Positions 1 to 8,837 are shown, counted from the stretch's first letter. The stretch: DNA of 64,000 bases from NORP294 sp047627915 (GCA_047627915.1 JBLHTZ010000001.1:112004-176003); one strand, 5' to 3'. The notes: a model not told the origin generated them from the letters alone. A program made the numbers and translations.

Positions 1-1206
1 AGAATGAACGAAGGACAGTTTTACGCTTTGCCACAATCTCCCCAAACATTCAAGCAATTGCTGATGGTTTCAGGATTCGACCGTTACTTTCAAATTGTTA
101 AATGCTTTAGAGATGAAGACTTAAGAGCTGATCGTCAGCCTGAATTTACGCAGATCGATTGCGAAATGACTTTCGTAGAACAAGAAGACATTCTTAGCAC
201 TTTTGAGCACATGATGCGCCATCTTTTCAACACGGTGAAGGGTGTTGAATTAAAAGACTTCCCAAGAATGGATTATGCAGACGCCATGCGCTTGTATGGT
301 TCAGATAAACCAGATATTCGATTTGGAATGGAGTTTCACGAATTAAACGACGTAACCCAAAACTTAGGTTTTAAAGTTTTTGACGAAGCAGAATTGGTTG
401 TTGGAATATGTGCCAAAAGCTGTGCAAACTATACAAGAAAACAACTTGATGCATTAACCGAATTTGTTAAGCGACCTCAAGTTGGGGCTAAGGGGTTGGT
501 TTATGCCAAAATAAATGATGATGGCAGTATTAAATCATCAGTAGATAAATTTTACATCGAAGAGCAAATGCAAGCTTGGGTAGAGAAAGTTGGCGCAGAG
601 AAGGGTGATTTAATTTTAATTATTTCGGGTAATATAGAACAAAGTCGCTCTGCGATGAGTGAACTCAGATTACATTTAGGAGCTGAATTGGGTTTAAGAG
701 ACAAAAACACCTTTGCCCCTCTATGGGTTACAGACTTTCCTTTGTTAGAGTGGGACGAAGAAACGAAGCGATTCCATGCCATGCATCATCCCTTTACATC
801 ACCTAAAGTTGAAGATTTTGACAAGCTAGAATCAGCCCCAGGAGAAGTTCGAGCAAACGCTTACGACATGGTTATTAATGGTGTCGAAGTTGGTGGAGGC
901 TCTATTAGAATACACAACAGGTCAACTCAGGAAAAAATGTTGAGCTTGTTAGGGTTTACGGTTGAAGAAGCAAAAGCTCAGTTTGGATTTTTAATGGACG
1001 CGTTTGAATACGGAGCTCCCCCACATGGAGGGATTGCACTAGGTTTTGACAGATTGTGTGCCTTATTTGGAGGCTCAGATTCTATAAGAGATTACATTGC
1101 ATTTCCAAAAAACAACAGTGGAAGAGATGTAATGATAGACGCACCTGCACCAATTAGTAAAGAGCAACTAGACGAGCTTTTTCTACAAACAAAACCTGCT
1201 AAATAA
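1..1206 (+). CDS. aspS: Aspartyl-tRNA synthetase, C-terminal part (cut by window edge)
   Basis: This class II aminoacyl-tRNA synthetase charges tRNA-Asp in the cytoplasm. The frame is already open at base 1 (codon aga), so the ATG at position 4 is internal and the 5' end lies outside the window. Visible features are the active-site segment FYALPQSPQ at the start, motif 2 (FRDEDLRADRQPEFTQID, about residues 36-53 from that ATG), the bacterial-type GAD insert region, and motif 3 (GGIALGFDR, about residues 341-349) near the C-terminus. It is followed 42 bases later by yicC, which has its own promoter-like element. Identification is secure; only the N-terminal anticodon-binding domain is missing from view. 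Confidence 0.97.
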   Translation, partial: RMNEGQFYALPQSPQTFKQLLMVSGFDRYFQIVKCFRDEDLRADRQPEFTQIDCEMTFVEQEDILSTFEHMMRHLFNTVKGVELKDFPRMDYADAMRLYGSDKPDIRFGMEFHELNDVTQNLGFKVFDEAELVVGICAKSCANYTRKQLDALTEFVKRPQVGAKGLVYAKINDDGSIKSSVDKFYIEEQMQAWVEKVGAEKGDLILIISGNIEQSRSAMSELRLHLGAELGLRDKNTFAPLWVTDFPLLEWDEETKRFHAMHHPFTSPKVEDFDKLESAPGEVRANAYDMVINGVEVGGGSIRIHNRSTQEKMLSLLGFTVEEAKAQFGFLMDAFEYGAPPHGGIALGFDRLCALFGGSDSIRDYIAFPKNNSGRDVMIDAPAPISKEQLDELFLQTKPAK

Positions 1207-1223
1207 CCTTTTTTAGAATAAAT

Positions 1224-1231
1224 TACCTTTG
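1224..1231 (+). promoter_or_regulatory. Bacteroidota -7 element for yicC-gmk-nadD
   Basis: TACCTTTG matches the Bacteroidota -7 consensus TAnnTTTG exactly and ends 17 bases before the yicC ATG, giving a short leader. No clear -33 TTTG is visible at the usual spacing. Inference from the motif only. Confidence 0.5.
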
Positions 1232-1248
1232 GCAACTAAATTTACTGC

Positions 1249-2121
1249 ATGATACATTCAATGACCGGCTATGGAAAAGCCGAAGGAGTAATAGGGAATA
1301 AGAAAATTACAATTCAGCTTAAATCCCTGAACAGTAAGCAAGCGGATGTTAGCGTTAAAGTTCCCTCCTTATTCAAAGACCAAGAGTTGGTTTTTAGAAA
1401 GAAAATAGCCACGGACCTCCAACGTGGTAAAATTGAAATGTATTTGTCTTATGAAGCGAACGAAAAAGAAAACAGCTACGAAATAGATGAAGAGGTTTTT
1501 CAGCGCTATTATAATCAGCTAAGCCTTTTAAACGGTAAGTTTAAACTAGACAACTCTAACTTGACGGCAACGATTTTAAAGATGCCCGAGATTTTAAAAG
1601 CAAGAGAAGAGTCAGTAAATGAAAGCGACGACAATGCAGTGTTAGCGCTACTAAAAGAAGCTTTAGTTGAAATAAACAGTTTCAGAGCAGACGAAGGGAA
1701 AACATTAGAATTAGACTTAACCGACCATGTTAATGAGATCGAAGGCTTATTAGCCGAGGCATTAAAATACGAAGATGAACGAACAGAAACGGTTCGAACT
1801 AGAATTTTATCAAACCTAGAAGACGCTCAACAAAAGGATAAAGTTGACATGGATCGTTTTGAGCAAGAGATGATTTTTTATATGGAAAAATATGACATCT
1901 CAGAAGAAAAAGTACGTTTAAAAGCACACTGCGATTATTTTAAGAAAACAATGGCAGAGGAACAAGGACAAGGGAAAAAACTAGGATTTATTTCACAAGA
2001 AATTGGAAGAGAAGTAAATACACTTGGGTCTAAGTCTAATCACGCACAAATGCAGAAATTGGTTGTTCAAATGAAAGACCAACTTGAAAAAATTAAAGAG
2101 CAGGTATTAAACGTATTGTAA
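1249..2121 (+). CDS. yicC: YicC family endoribonuclease-like protein
   Basis: The 290-residue protein has the family's usual length and typical N-terminus (MIHSMTGYGKAEG). The YicC N-terminal domain covers about residues 1-155. The DUF1732 C-terminal domain (about 205-290) carries the conserved GREVNTLGSKSN block. In other bacteria YicC is linked to stationary-phase growth and, more recently, to endoribonuclease activity; nothing here adds to that. Its stop overlaps the gmk start by one base (TAATG), so yicC, gmk and nadD form one operon. YicC next to gmk is a common arrangement. Confidence 0.93.
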   Translation: MIHSMTGYGKAEGVIGNKKITIQLKSLNSKQADVSVKVPSLFKDQELVFRKKIATDLQRGKIEMYLSYEANEKENSYEIDEEVFQRYYNQLSLLNGKFKLDNSNLTATILKMPEILKAREESVNESDDNAVLALLKEALVEINSFRADEGKTLELDLTDHVNEIEGLLAEALKYEDERTETVRTRILSNLEDAQQKDKVDMDRFEQEMIFYMEKYDISEEKVRLKAHCDYFKKTMAEEQGQGKKLGFISQEIGREVNTLGSKSNHAQMQKLVVQMKDQLEKIKEQVLNVL

Positions 2122-2684
2122 TGAACAAATGCATCATTTTCTCGGCACCCTCTGGAGCAGGTAAAACGACTATTGTTAGGCGATTATTAGCAGAAGGTTT
2201 ACCCTTAGAGTTCTCCATCTCGGCTGCAACACGAGATAAAAGAGGAACGGAGGAAAATGGGAAGGATTATTATTTCCTTTCCGTGGCTGATTTTAAAAAG
2301 AAGATTGAAATAAACGAATTCATTGAATGGGAGGAGGTCTATGAAGACCATTTTTACGGCACCTTAAAATCAGAAATTCAACGAATTTGGGAAAGCGGAA
2401 AAGCTGTTATTTTTGATGTAGATGTAGTGGGAGGAATTAATCTTAAAAAGCATTTTGGAGAAAATGCCCTTTCTATTTTTGTAATGCCACCAAGTATGAA
2501 AGCCTTAGAAGAAAGACTAAAAGGTAGAGGAACAGATAGCCCCGAACGTATTCAAAAGCGGTTGACAAAAGCCAAACAAGAACTCATCACAGCTGATCAA
2601 TTCGATTACGTGGTACTTAACGATGAGCTTGAAAAAGCAGTGGGAGCTGCTAATTTAATCGTGAAAAAATTTCTAGCGCAATGA
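2121..2684 (+). CDS. gmk: Guanylate kinase
   Basis: Guanylate kinase phosphorylates GMP to GDP with ATP in purine nucleotide metabolism. The 187-residue length is normal. The P-loop APSGAGKTT is at residues 9-17, followed by the GMP-binding segment ATRDKRGTEENGKDY (about 35-49) and the lid arginines in LKGRGTDSPERIQKRL. It overlaps yicC by one base upstream and nadD by four bases downstream (ATGA), so translation of the three genes is probably coupled. Confidence 0.96.
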   Translation: MNKCIIFSAPSGAGKTTIVRRLLAEGLPLEFSISAATRDKRGTEENGKDYYFLSVADFKKKIEINEFIEWEEVYEDHFYGTLKSEIQRIWESGKAVIFDVDVVGGINLKKHFGENALSIFVMPPSMKALEERLKGRGTDSPERIQKRLTKAKQELITADQFDYVVLNDELEKAVGAANLIVKKFLAQ

Positions 2685-3259
2685 AAAAAATAGGCTTGTT
2701 CTTTGGCACTTACAACCCTGTTCATGTTGGGCACATGGTGATAGCGAACTACATGGTGGAGTTTACCGATATGGATGAAGTCTGGTTGGTAGTGACACCT
2801 CAAAACCCTTTCAAACAGAAAGACTCTATTTTGAAAGATTATGATCGTTTGCATTTGATGCAACTGGCCATAGGGGACGATCCTAGATTAAAAGCTTCAA
2901 ACATTGAATTTGATCTACCACAACCAAATTACACCGTTGACACATTAGTCTATTTAAGAGAGAAGTTCCCCAAAAATAAGTTCTCTCTAATTATGGGTGC
3001 GGATAATTTAAACCATTTTCATAAATGGAAAAATCACGATGTCATTTTAGAAAACCATGAGTTGTATGTTTACCCGAGAATGGACTCAAATGAAGGAGGT
3101 GATTTAAAAAGACATTATAAAGTTAATTACGCAGAAGCTCCAGTAATGAAAATTTCTTCTTCTTTTATCAGAAAAGCCATTAAAGATGGGCGTAATGTGC
3201 GGCACTATATGCCTGCCAAAGTTTCGGAATATGTTGCGGAGATGAATTTGTATCGGTAA
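2681..3259 (+). CDS. nadD: Nicotinate-nucleotide adenylyltransferase
   Basis: This enzyme adenylylates nicotinate mononucleotide to deamido-NAD in NAD biosynthesis. Within 192 residues it has the nucleotidyltransferase signature GTYNPVHVGH (residues 9-18, HxGH at 15-18) and the C-terminal SSSFIRKAIKDGR block, equivalent to the ISSTxIR motif. It ends the yicC-gmk-nadD operon and is convergent with the large outer-membrane gene that ends at 3287. The 27-base gap holds no obvious terminator. Confidence 0.95.
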   Translation: MKKIGLFFGTYNPVHVGHMVIANYMVEFTDMDEVWLVVTPQNPFKQKDSILKDYDRLHLMQLAIGDDPRLKASNIEFDLPQPNYTVDTLVYLREKFPKNKFSLIMGADNLNHFHKWKNHDVILENHELYVYPRMDSNEGGDLKRHYKVNYAEAPVMKISSSFIRKAIKDGRNVRHYMPAKVSEYVAEMNLYR

Positions 3260-3286
3260 ACATAGGACAACAAGACAAGCGGAATG

Positions 3287-6200
3287 TTATTCATTTGGAC
3301 TCTCAAATGTTTTTACTTTCACTTTTTTCCTTTTCTCTACAATAAAAAATGACACATAGGTTCCAGTTTGATTTTGCGTGAGCTTTACCGGAAGATCATT
3401 TCGAGTTAATGAATACCGATTCGTCAAAACCTTGCTATCCATAGAAATTATATACTCTCCATTTGGCATATAAAACTCAAACCTACCTTTTACATTAGTA
3501 AGCGTCTCATAAACCCTATTGTTACTTTGATTAACTGCTGTAATCTTTATCCTGGATAAATCAAAAAGTCTTGAAGTATCAGCCACCGCTAACTGCTGTC
3601 GATCTAAAACAACATCTCCATATACTTTTATACCTCGTGTAAAAGGGACGTAATAAGTACCCTTTACCACGATGAACAAAGAGTCTTCAATATTGGGGAA
3701 CCAAGTTTTCAAGTCATTTAAAGAGAATACACTAAATTGATGTTTACCTAATCTTATATTGTTTATTGACGCAACTCCTTCAGCGTTGGTCATTACTTCG
3801 ATGTTTTTTAGTCGAATAACGACATCCTCAATTTCTGGCTCTATGTCTTCTCTCAATCCATTTCCATTTAAATCATAGAATGAAATAAACTTAATGTTAG
3901 CTGAATTTTTTTTTACAAATGGTATCGGCACACCAAATTCCTTTCTGATTGAGACTCCTATATTTAAATCATTGGTATATGATCTATCCGGTTCATCAAA
4001 ATTTCTAATTCCCAAGGTGTCTGAGTTAGATGGGAACTGAAATTTTCTAGTTCCAAAAGTATAGTTCAATCGAGTACTAAATCTCCAACCTGAATTTGTG
4101 TAATAGAAAATCTCTGGAAATAGTCCAACGGTATGGTTCGAAATTGTATTCTCGTAATTATAAATTACGTTGGACTCCAATATAAAATGTCTGTTTTTAA
4201 GCTGATATTGATTTTGTAATGAAAGTCGAAGGGTTTGTGGGGTAATTCCAGTATTCGATTGGTTTTGGACACTTGAAACTGAAAATATTCCATAGTTGTA
4301 TCTGCCCGTAAAACTCCAAACTCTATACCTTAAAATTGAATTAAATTGCAGGGTGAAATATTCTTTATTCGATACCCCCTCAGCAGTTGGTTGTGTATAA
4401 CCTGCTCTAACCGAAACGCTACCCAAAAAATTGTTCTGAAAGTCAAAAGATGAATACCTTAAGCTCACTCCTCGATAATCTAACCGTGTAAAAAATGTAT
4501 TCCTGTAATCATAAAAAACCCCAGGTTGAATTGAACCCTTTTCAGTTGGAGTCGAAAAAATCAATGTATTGGTAAATAAATTTTGCCTGAAAAACAAAGC
4601 GTTAGTGCGGGTGTCGAAGCTGCTTATTTTTTGATAATTATTGGCCAAATACACGTCCCAATTCTCACTAATGTAATAATTTGACCTATGATTAAAACTT
4701 TGTCTTTCTAAAGACCCATAACTAAAGCCTCTGTCATTGTATCTTCCACTTAAATTAACCTTTAGTCGTTTTTCTAAAAAACTGCTAGAATAATTCACTC
4801 CAAATAGTACTCCTAAACTAGGGCTTTGTGCAGTTGGACTTGCTTCATCTCGAGTAGTTCCGGCTGCTAATAAATTTACAAAATGATTCTTAAAAAGGCT
4901 AACTCTTGACTTTAGTGAAAAGGAATTTATTTGTCTATTTCTTCTATAGTCCAATTGACGGCCAATGCTGCCTGTAAACCTAAAGTACCTGTTGATACTA
5001 TATTGATGACTTATTCCAAATGACTGATTGTCCATACTTCCTGAAAGGTCGGGGGATCTTAAGTAAAAAACGGATGTTCGATTTGATTCGTTTAAAGCGT
5101 AAGAGGCTTTTAAACCTTTCCCAACAGCAGAAATACCAATCATATTACTACTAATTTGACCAACTTCAAAAGTTTTATTATGGTCAAAATAACCAATATA
5201 CCATGGAGAATTTTGGAGATATTGATTCGAATAAAAATTATTCGAATAGTTTAATTGAGCAAAATAAGACAGACTAGCTGTTTTATTTAACTGCTTAAAT
5301 CCCCTTAAATTTAAAGCCATAAATACATTATCGTCCAAAACGTTTTGAACATTTGCTTCAACAACAAGCGGAGCCGAGGCGTAACTAAAAGGTTCCGCCT
5401 TTATTTGATTTGGCAATTTTACGAAACTAACCTTGTTCCCCTTTCTAAATGCACTTTCTCCTGCTGTTTTAGGTTCACTGCTATTAATAAACATATTATA
5501 CCTTTTGTGAGTCGAAGTTGAATTTGGGATATAATTGTTAGAAGATATTTTTCGGTAATTTCTAATTCGACCCGAAATTATAGATGCGGAATAAGTCAAT
5601 GTTGTATCTTCTCCACTTTCAATTCCAATCGTAAAATTTGGATCTTTTACAATATTACCGTTAGTGTCCTTTAAAATCAAGTCGTTATTAATCGTATTAT
5701 AGCTCACAAAAATATCTTGTTTGCCGTTTCCTGTATTCAGCACATTCAGATTAAAGCGTTTTGAAGTCTCATCGTTTTTAAAATAATACGTAGCACTTGG
5801 CTCAACATTTATGTCCCAAGAAATACGTTTTATCGTTTTAATTGTAAAATAATTACTCCCAATTTGTCTTTTATCCTCATCTAAAATAAAGGCATTAATT
5901 ACCACTTCTGTATTCGAATTAATTAGCTTACTTGGAATAATAATGATTGGAGTAAACAGCGTGTCTTGCGGTGCTAAGATATAATCTTCGTCAAAATCAA
6001 TAGACTCCCAATCACCTGGCTTTAAAAATTCTATCGTAAAACGAAGCGTGTCGTTTGTAGTATTGAAAACTTTGAGAATATTCGAAATTATGTCTCCTCC
6101 TTCAATTTCAATATTTGACTTATTAAATTTGGTTAGAATTTTATTGTCAAGCCCAGAAATAAATGTCTCGTTATTTGAAATGATGGTATCATTTGGAGAG

Positions 6201-6337
6201 ATGATATCATTTGTAAAGATGGTATCATTTTGAGAATTTGTATCATTTTGAGAATAGGAAACAGAACTTATCCCTCCTAAAGCCATTAATAGCATTAAGA
6301 AACTCGGAATAACTGATTTTATATCCAATGGTTTCAA
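3287..6337 (-). CDS. Usher-like outer-membrane beta-barrel protein with C-terminal Ig/CarboxypepD-like domains
   Basis: I do not recognise a named family, but the layout resembles a fimbrial usher. The 1016 residues comprise a signal peptide ending near SVSYSQ (about 1-30), an Asn-Asp-Thr repeat (about 30-54), an Ig-like NEW3-type region (about 55-260), and a long central region (about 300-830) of alternating aromatic/polar strands typical of an outer-membrane barrel. The C-terminus has an SdrB/CarboxypepD-like domain beginning FYDLNGNGLREDIEPE (a calcium-binding-type DxNxNG loop) and a second one (GRFEFYMPNGEYIISMD). It starts only 5 bases after the stop of a fibre-subunit-like gene and is last in an operon with a PapD-like chaperone. 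The inferred role is secretion and anchoring of the subunits. Alternatively it could be an outer-membrane adhesin. Confidence 0.6.
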   Translation of the reverse strand: MKPLDIKSVIPSFLMLLMALGGISSVSYSQNDTNSQNDTIFTNDIISPNDTIISNNETFISGLDNKILTKFNKSNIEIEGGDIISNILKVFNTTNDTLRFTIEFLKPGDWESIDFDEDYILAPQDTLFTPIIIIPSKLINSNTEVVINAFILDEDKRQIGSNYFTIKTIKRISWDINVEPSATYYFKNDETSKRFNLNVLNTGNGKQDIFVSYNTINNDLILKDTNGNIVKDPNFTIGIESGEDTTLTYSASIISGRIRNYRKISSNNYIPNSTSTHKRYNMFINSSEPKTAGESAFRKGNKVSFVKLPNQIKAEPFSYASAPLVVEANVQNVLDDNVFMALNLRGFKQLNKTASLSYFAQLNYSNNFYSNQYLQNSPWYIGYFDHNKTFEVGQISSNMIGISAVGKGLKASYALNESNRTSVFYLRSPDLSGSMDNQSFGISHQYSINRYFRFTGSIGRQLDYRRNRQINSFSLKSRVSLFKNHFVNLLAAGTTRDEASPTAQSPSLGVLFGVNYSSSFLEKRLKVNLSGRYNDRGFSYGSLERQSFNHRSNYYISENWDVYLANNYQKISSFDTRTNALFFRQNLFTNTLIFSTPTEKGSIQPGVFYDYRNTFFTRLDYRGVSLRYSSFDFQNNFLGSVSVRAGYTQPTAEGVSNKEYFTLQFNSILRYRVWSFTGRYNYGIFSVSSVQNQSNTGITPQTLRLSLQNQYQLKNRHFILESNVIYNYENTISNHTVGLFPEIFYYTNSGWRFSTRLNYTFGTRKFQFPSNSDTLGIRNFDEPDRSYTNDLNIGVSIRKEFGVPIPFVKKNSANIKFISFYDLNGNGLREDIEPEIEDVVIRLKNIEVMTNAEGVASINNIRLGKHQFSVFSLNDLKTWFPNIEDSLFIVVKGTYYVPFTRGIKVYGDVVLDRQQLAVADTSRLFDLSRIKITAVNQSNNRVYETLTNVKGRFEFYMPNGEYIISMDSKVLTNRYSLTRNDLPVKLTQNQTGTYVSFFIVEKRKKVKVKTFESPNE
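6182..6253 (-). repeat. 18-bp tandem repeat (about 4 units) in the usher-like gene
   Basis: Four consecutive 18-base units with the core ggtatcattt / gatatcattt start at 6182, 6200, 6218 and 6236. On the coding strand they encode a degenerate six-residue repeat of the NDTIxx type just after the signal peptide. A diverged fifth unit may lie at 6164-6181. The unit length is a multiple of three, so copy-number change would keep the frame. Confidence 0.7.
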
Positions 6338-6342
6338 AACTC

Positions 6343-6959
6343 CTAAGGATTTTCTTCTAAACGAAATTGGACATTTAACTGATAAAGTCCCGGATTGAAA
6401 GTGAAACTTGGAACGACTCGCACATCAATATCAAAATTAAACTCATCATAGTTAGTTAGATAACTACCTGGACCGTTAACGTTATTAGCGCAACTTCCCG
6501 CAGGTGTTAAAGGTAACATCGGTGCAATGAGATCAATAAGATCACCATTATTTGTAAAATTCTGGTACACTCCATCGATTGGAGATGTAGTGCAAGTATT
6601 TCTAATTCTAACTTGCAAAATATCAATTGTTGGATTTACTCCTAAACCTCCACCGTATTGAGCAAGTTTTTCCCATTCCAATGGTGCTGTCCCTCCTCCA
6701 GGGTTGTTGTTAATGGTCATTACTAAACTCCACGAGCATAATGGATCAACAACTGTTTTATTTTCTACTCTAATTCTAATCCTAGCAATACTATTTAATG
6801 AAATACCACCATTATATTTTGAAAACGTGTCAAACGTTAGGATTTGATTGACCGTCGTATTCTGATCTATTTCGACAAGTCCGCAATGAATCTGGGCACT
6901 TAATTTAGAGCAAAATAACAGCGAGAAAAGAAGAGTAAAAAGTGTTTTTATATTTTCAT
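6343..6959 (-). CDS. Second fibre-subunit-like secreted protein, start out of frame (frameshift near codon 3)
   Basis: The open frame runs from about 6963 to 6343, but its first in-frame ATG is at 6720, which would remove the whole N-terminal third. Upstream of that, the same frame encodes a good signal peptide (IKTLFTLLFSLLFCSKLSAQ) with no ATG, GTG or TTG. An ATG sits at 6957-6959 one frame off and meets a stop after three codons. One extra A in the ATGAAAATA run would restore a continuous protein of about 205 residues. The C-terminal half is homologous to the neighbouring subunit (7028-7807): both have GSYLT, then D.R..P, and end PGxYxxxVQxxL.E. This may be a real frameshift, a sequencing indel or a rare start codon. 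The predicted product is a minor fibre subunit. Confidence 0.6.
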
Positions 6960-6972
6960 TTTTTTAATTATA

Positions 6973-7002
6973 AAAGGGTACGAAATCGCTCCCGTACCCT
7001 TT
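6973..7002 (-). terminator. Intercistronic hairpin between the two subunit genes
   Basis: A perfect 10-bp stem (AAAGGGTACG, 6973-6982 with 6993-7002) with a 10-base loop is followed on the minus strand by a short T-rich stretch. It lies after the stop of the first subunit gene and before the second. It could be a partial terminator or a 3'-end-protecting hairpin that makes the first subunit more abundant than the downstream products. Confidence 0.6.
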
Positions 7003-7027
7003 CTATAAAATAATAGTAATAATACTG

Positions 7028-7807
7028 TTACTGATCTTCTAATAGAATATACTGAACATACATAGTGTACACACCTGGCTCGGCATATGCCCCAGGGCCG
7101 TTAGTTGTTACAATATCTTCAAAAAGTACTCCATCTGCATCGGAAGCCATTGGAAATATTGCAGGTAATCCAGGTAAAATTCTGTAATCAATCGCATAAT
7201 AGTAATCAGAAGTAATACCTGTTTGAGTTAAATAACTCCCACCTGGTATGAAATCTGCTCCTGCAACACCTGTTGTCCCTGAGTGACCTCCAATATACTT
7301 GTCATTTGCTGATGGAGGTGTATTTGTGCCACCATTAACATACAAACTATTTCCTGCACTTGGAGCAGTTGCTGGCGAAAGTGCTTGATTGTAATCAGAA
7401 AAAGCTCCTACTGCTGCACCATCTCCATTGTTTGGTTGAGATTGTCTTAACTCCAATAAGCTTAATGGTAAATCAGGAATTGCATTTGGATTATTATTTC
7501 CATAATCAATTTGCTGGTCCCAAAACTCAGGTCCATTAGTCCCTGTAGAACGACCTACTGCATATAAATCCCAACTTACAGTAGAACTCACCTTTAAAAT
7601 AGTTCCTGCGTATTTAGTAATACCGGCGTAGTACTCATTGATATTGTCAAAAACAAACTCTATTTGATCGGGAGTTGTCATTTCTAATTGAAGAACGGGC
7701 TGCAAATCTAAAGTCACCGAGACGTCTTTTTCATCAATTAATTGAGCTTTAACCGTTGAGGCTCCTAATAATAAAAGGGCGCTTACTATAAATGTTATTT
7801 TTTTCAT
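7028..7807 (-). CDS. Fibre-subunit-like secreted protein
   Basis: The protein has 259 residues with a clear signal peptide (KKITFIVSALLLLGASTVKAQ, about residues 2-22). The mature part begins with a beta-rich segment (VSVTLDLQPVLQLEM) and then a Gly/Asn/Pro/Ser-rich middle. The C-terminus (PGVYTMYVQYILLEDQ) matches that of the 6343-6959 product, and both share GSYLT and IDYRILP / IDVRVVP blocks, so the two are paralogs. The alternating hydrophobic end recalls the edge strands of pilin-type Ig folds, but no named family is recognised. It follows the chaperone gene by 29 bases and is separated from its paralog by a hairpin, as expected for a major subunit. Confidence 0.6.
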   Translation of the reverse strand: MKKITFIVSALLLLGASTVKAQLIDEKDVSVTLDLQPVLQLEMTTPDQIEFVFDNINEYYAGITKYAGTILKVSSTVSWDLYAVGRSTGTNGPEFWDQQIDYGNNNPNAIPDLPLSLLELRQSQPNNGDGAAVGAFSDYNQALSPATAPSAGNSLYVNGGTNTPPSANDKYIGGHSGTTGVAGADFIPGGSYLTQTGITSDYYYAIDYRILPGLPAIFPMASDADGVLFEDIVTTNGPGAYAEPGVYTMYVQYILLEDQ

Positions 7808-7836
7808 AATATGAATTATTGTTATTAATGTAATTA

Positions 7837-8697
7837 TTATTTATTCTCGAATTTCATTTTTGCTACTTGGATTTCCTTGGAGCCTTCAAAGTCTAACACC
7901 CCTATGGCTAAATATTGACCCTTTTCTAAGTCTTCAGGTAATTTGAAGACAAAATCACGAATTAATTCAGGGACAATAGTAAAACGCTTAACCAACAAAC
8001 GTTTCTGAGTTCCTGTAGAAAGATTTGTTAAATCAATGTATGAAGTACAGTAAGCAATTCCATTACCAGTATTTTTAGCCTCAATCTTAACTGTTTTAAA
8101 TTCTAGCCTTTCTTCTAAGGTGAAATTGGTAATCTCAACTGAATTATTTGCAACATTGGGTGGGTTTTGATATACATATACACCAAAAGCAAAAGTCGGT
8201 ATAACTCCGAGCGCAACAGTGCCCTCTCCCTTTTTTGGTGGCTCAATGGTATTTCTTGGTTCTTCTTGCTCCAGCATAATTATACTCCAAGCGGCATACC
8301 TTCCAGACTCATCATCAGGAACTTCAACTGTAAATTTTACACCCTCTTTTTGACCAGGTTTTACTTCTATAAATGAAGGAGAAATATTCATCCACTTAGA
8401 TAACGAATACTCGCCTGTTCCATAAGGTAAAAATGTAGTTTTTCCTTTCCCGCTCATGTTAAAATCAAGAGCGCTCACTTTAAATTTCTTCGAAGTTTTA
8501 GTATCGTTCGTTATCGAAATTTCATAGGTTTTTGTTTGACCAGGTTTAAGGGTTAGGTGGAAGTGTGCCGGGGAAACAGATATTCCTTTCGTCTTTGGTA
8601 TCTCTTTGTCTTGAGCTATGCAAATAGCAAAACTAAAAAAGAACAAAAGCGAAGAAATTATTATTTTGAAGAAAAAGGAGAAATAGAGATGTTTCAC
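7837..8697 (-). CDS. PapD-like periplasmic chaperone
   Basis: The 286-residue protein has a signal peptide (hydrophobic stretch IIISSLLFFFSFAICIAQ). An N-terminal PapD-like Ig domain begins KGISVSPAHFHLTLKPGQTKTYEISITN and contains YAAWSIIML. A second beta domain runs from about 165 to 286. The opening pattern (V.P..F.L.PG...T..I.N) is that of periplasmic fimbrial chaperones and of DUF916-type proteins. The start is GTG at 8695-8697; no better ATG is visible. It is the first gene of the operon leading into the two subunit-like genes and the usher-like gene, which supports a chaperone role. The family assignment is by pattern only. Confidence 0.65.
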   Translation of the reverse strand: MKHLYFSFFFKIIISSLLFFFSFAICIAQDKEIPKTKGISVSPAHFHLTLKPGQTKTYEISITNDTKTSKKFKVSALDFNMSGKGKTTFLPYGTGEYSLSKWMNISPSFIEVKPGQKEGVKFTVEVPDDESGRYAAWSIIMLEQEEPRNTIEPPKKGEGTVALGVIPTFAFGVYVYQNPPNVANNSVEITNFTLEERLEFKTVKIEAKNTGNGIAYCTSYIDLTNLSTGTQKRLLVKRFTIVPELIRDFVFKLPEDLEKGQYLAIGVLDFEGSKEIQVAKMKFENK

Positions 8698-8758
8698 AAA
8701 GTAGTATTTTGTATTTTTTGTTAAACGAATGAAAAACCCTAAGGTTACATATTTTCAA

Positions 8759-8788
8759 CAATAATACAAAATAATTTACCTGTACAAA
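8759..8788 (-). promoter_or_regulatory. Candidate promoter of the chaperone-usher-like operon
   Basis: On the minus strand a -33-like TTTG (8785-8788) is 18 bases upstream of TATTATTG (8759-8766), one mismatch from TAnnTTTG. The predicted transcript start is about 55 bases before the GTG start codon. The 140-base gap to the next gene holds nothing else recognisable. Confidence 0.4.
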
Positions 8789-8837
8789 CCGTTCTGCTAT
8801 TTTTTATTTCTGAATGTTTTGGAATAAAAGCAAAGTA

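Noticed and set aside
6343..6720. A 125-residue protein starting at the ATG at 6720
   Set aside because: It would lose the signal peptide and about 80 residues that read well in the same frame; the true N-terminus is more likely near 6959 with a frameshift.
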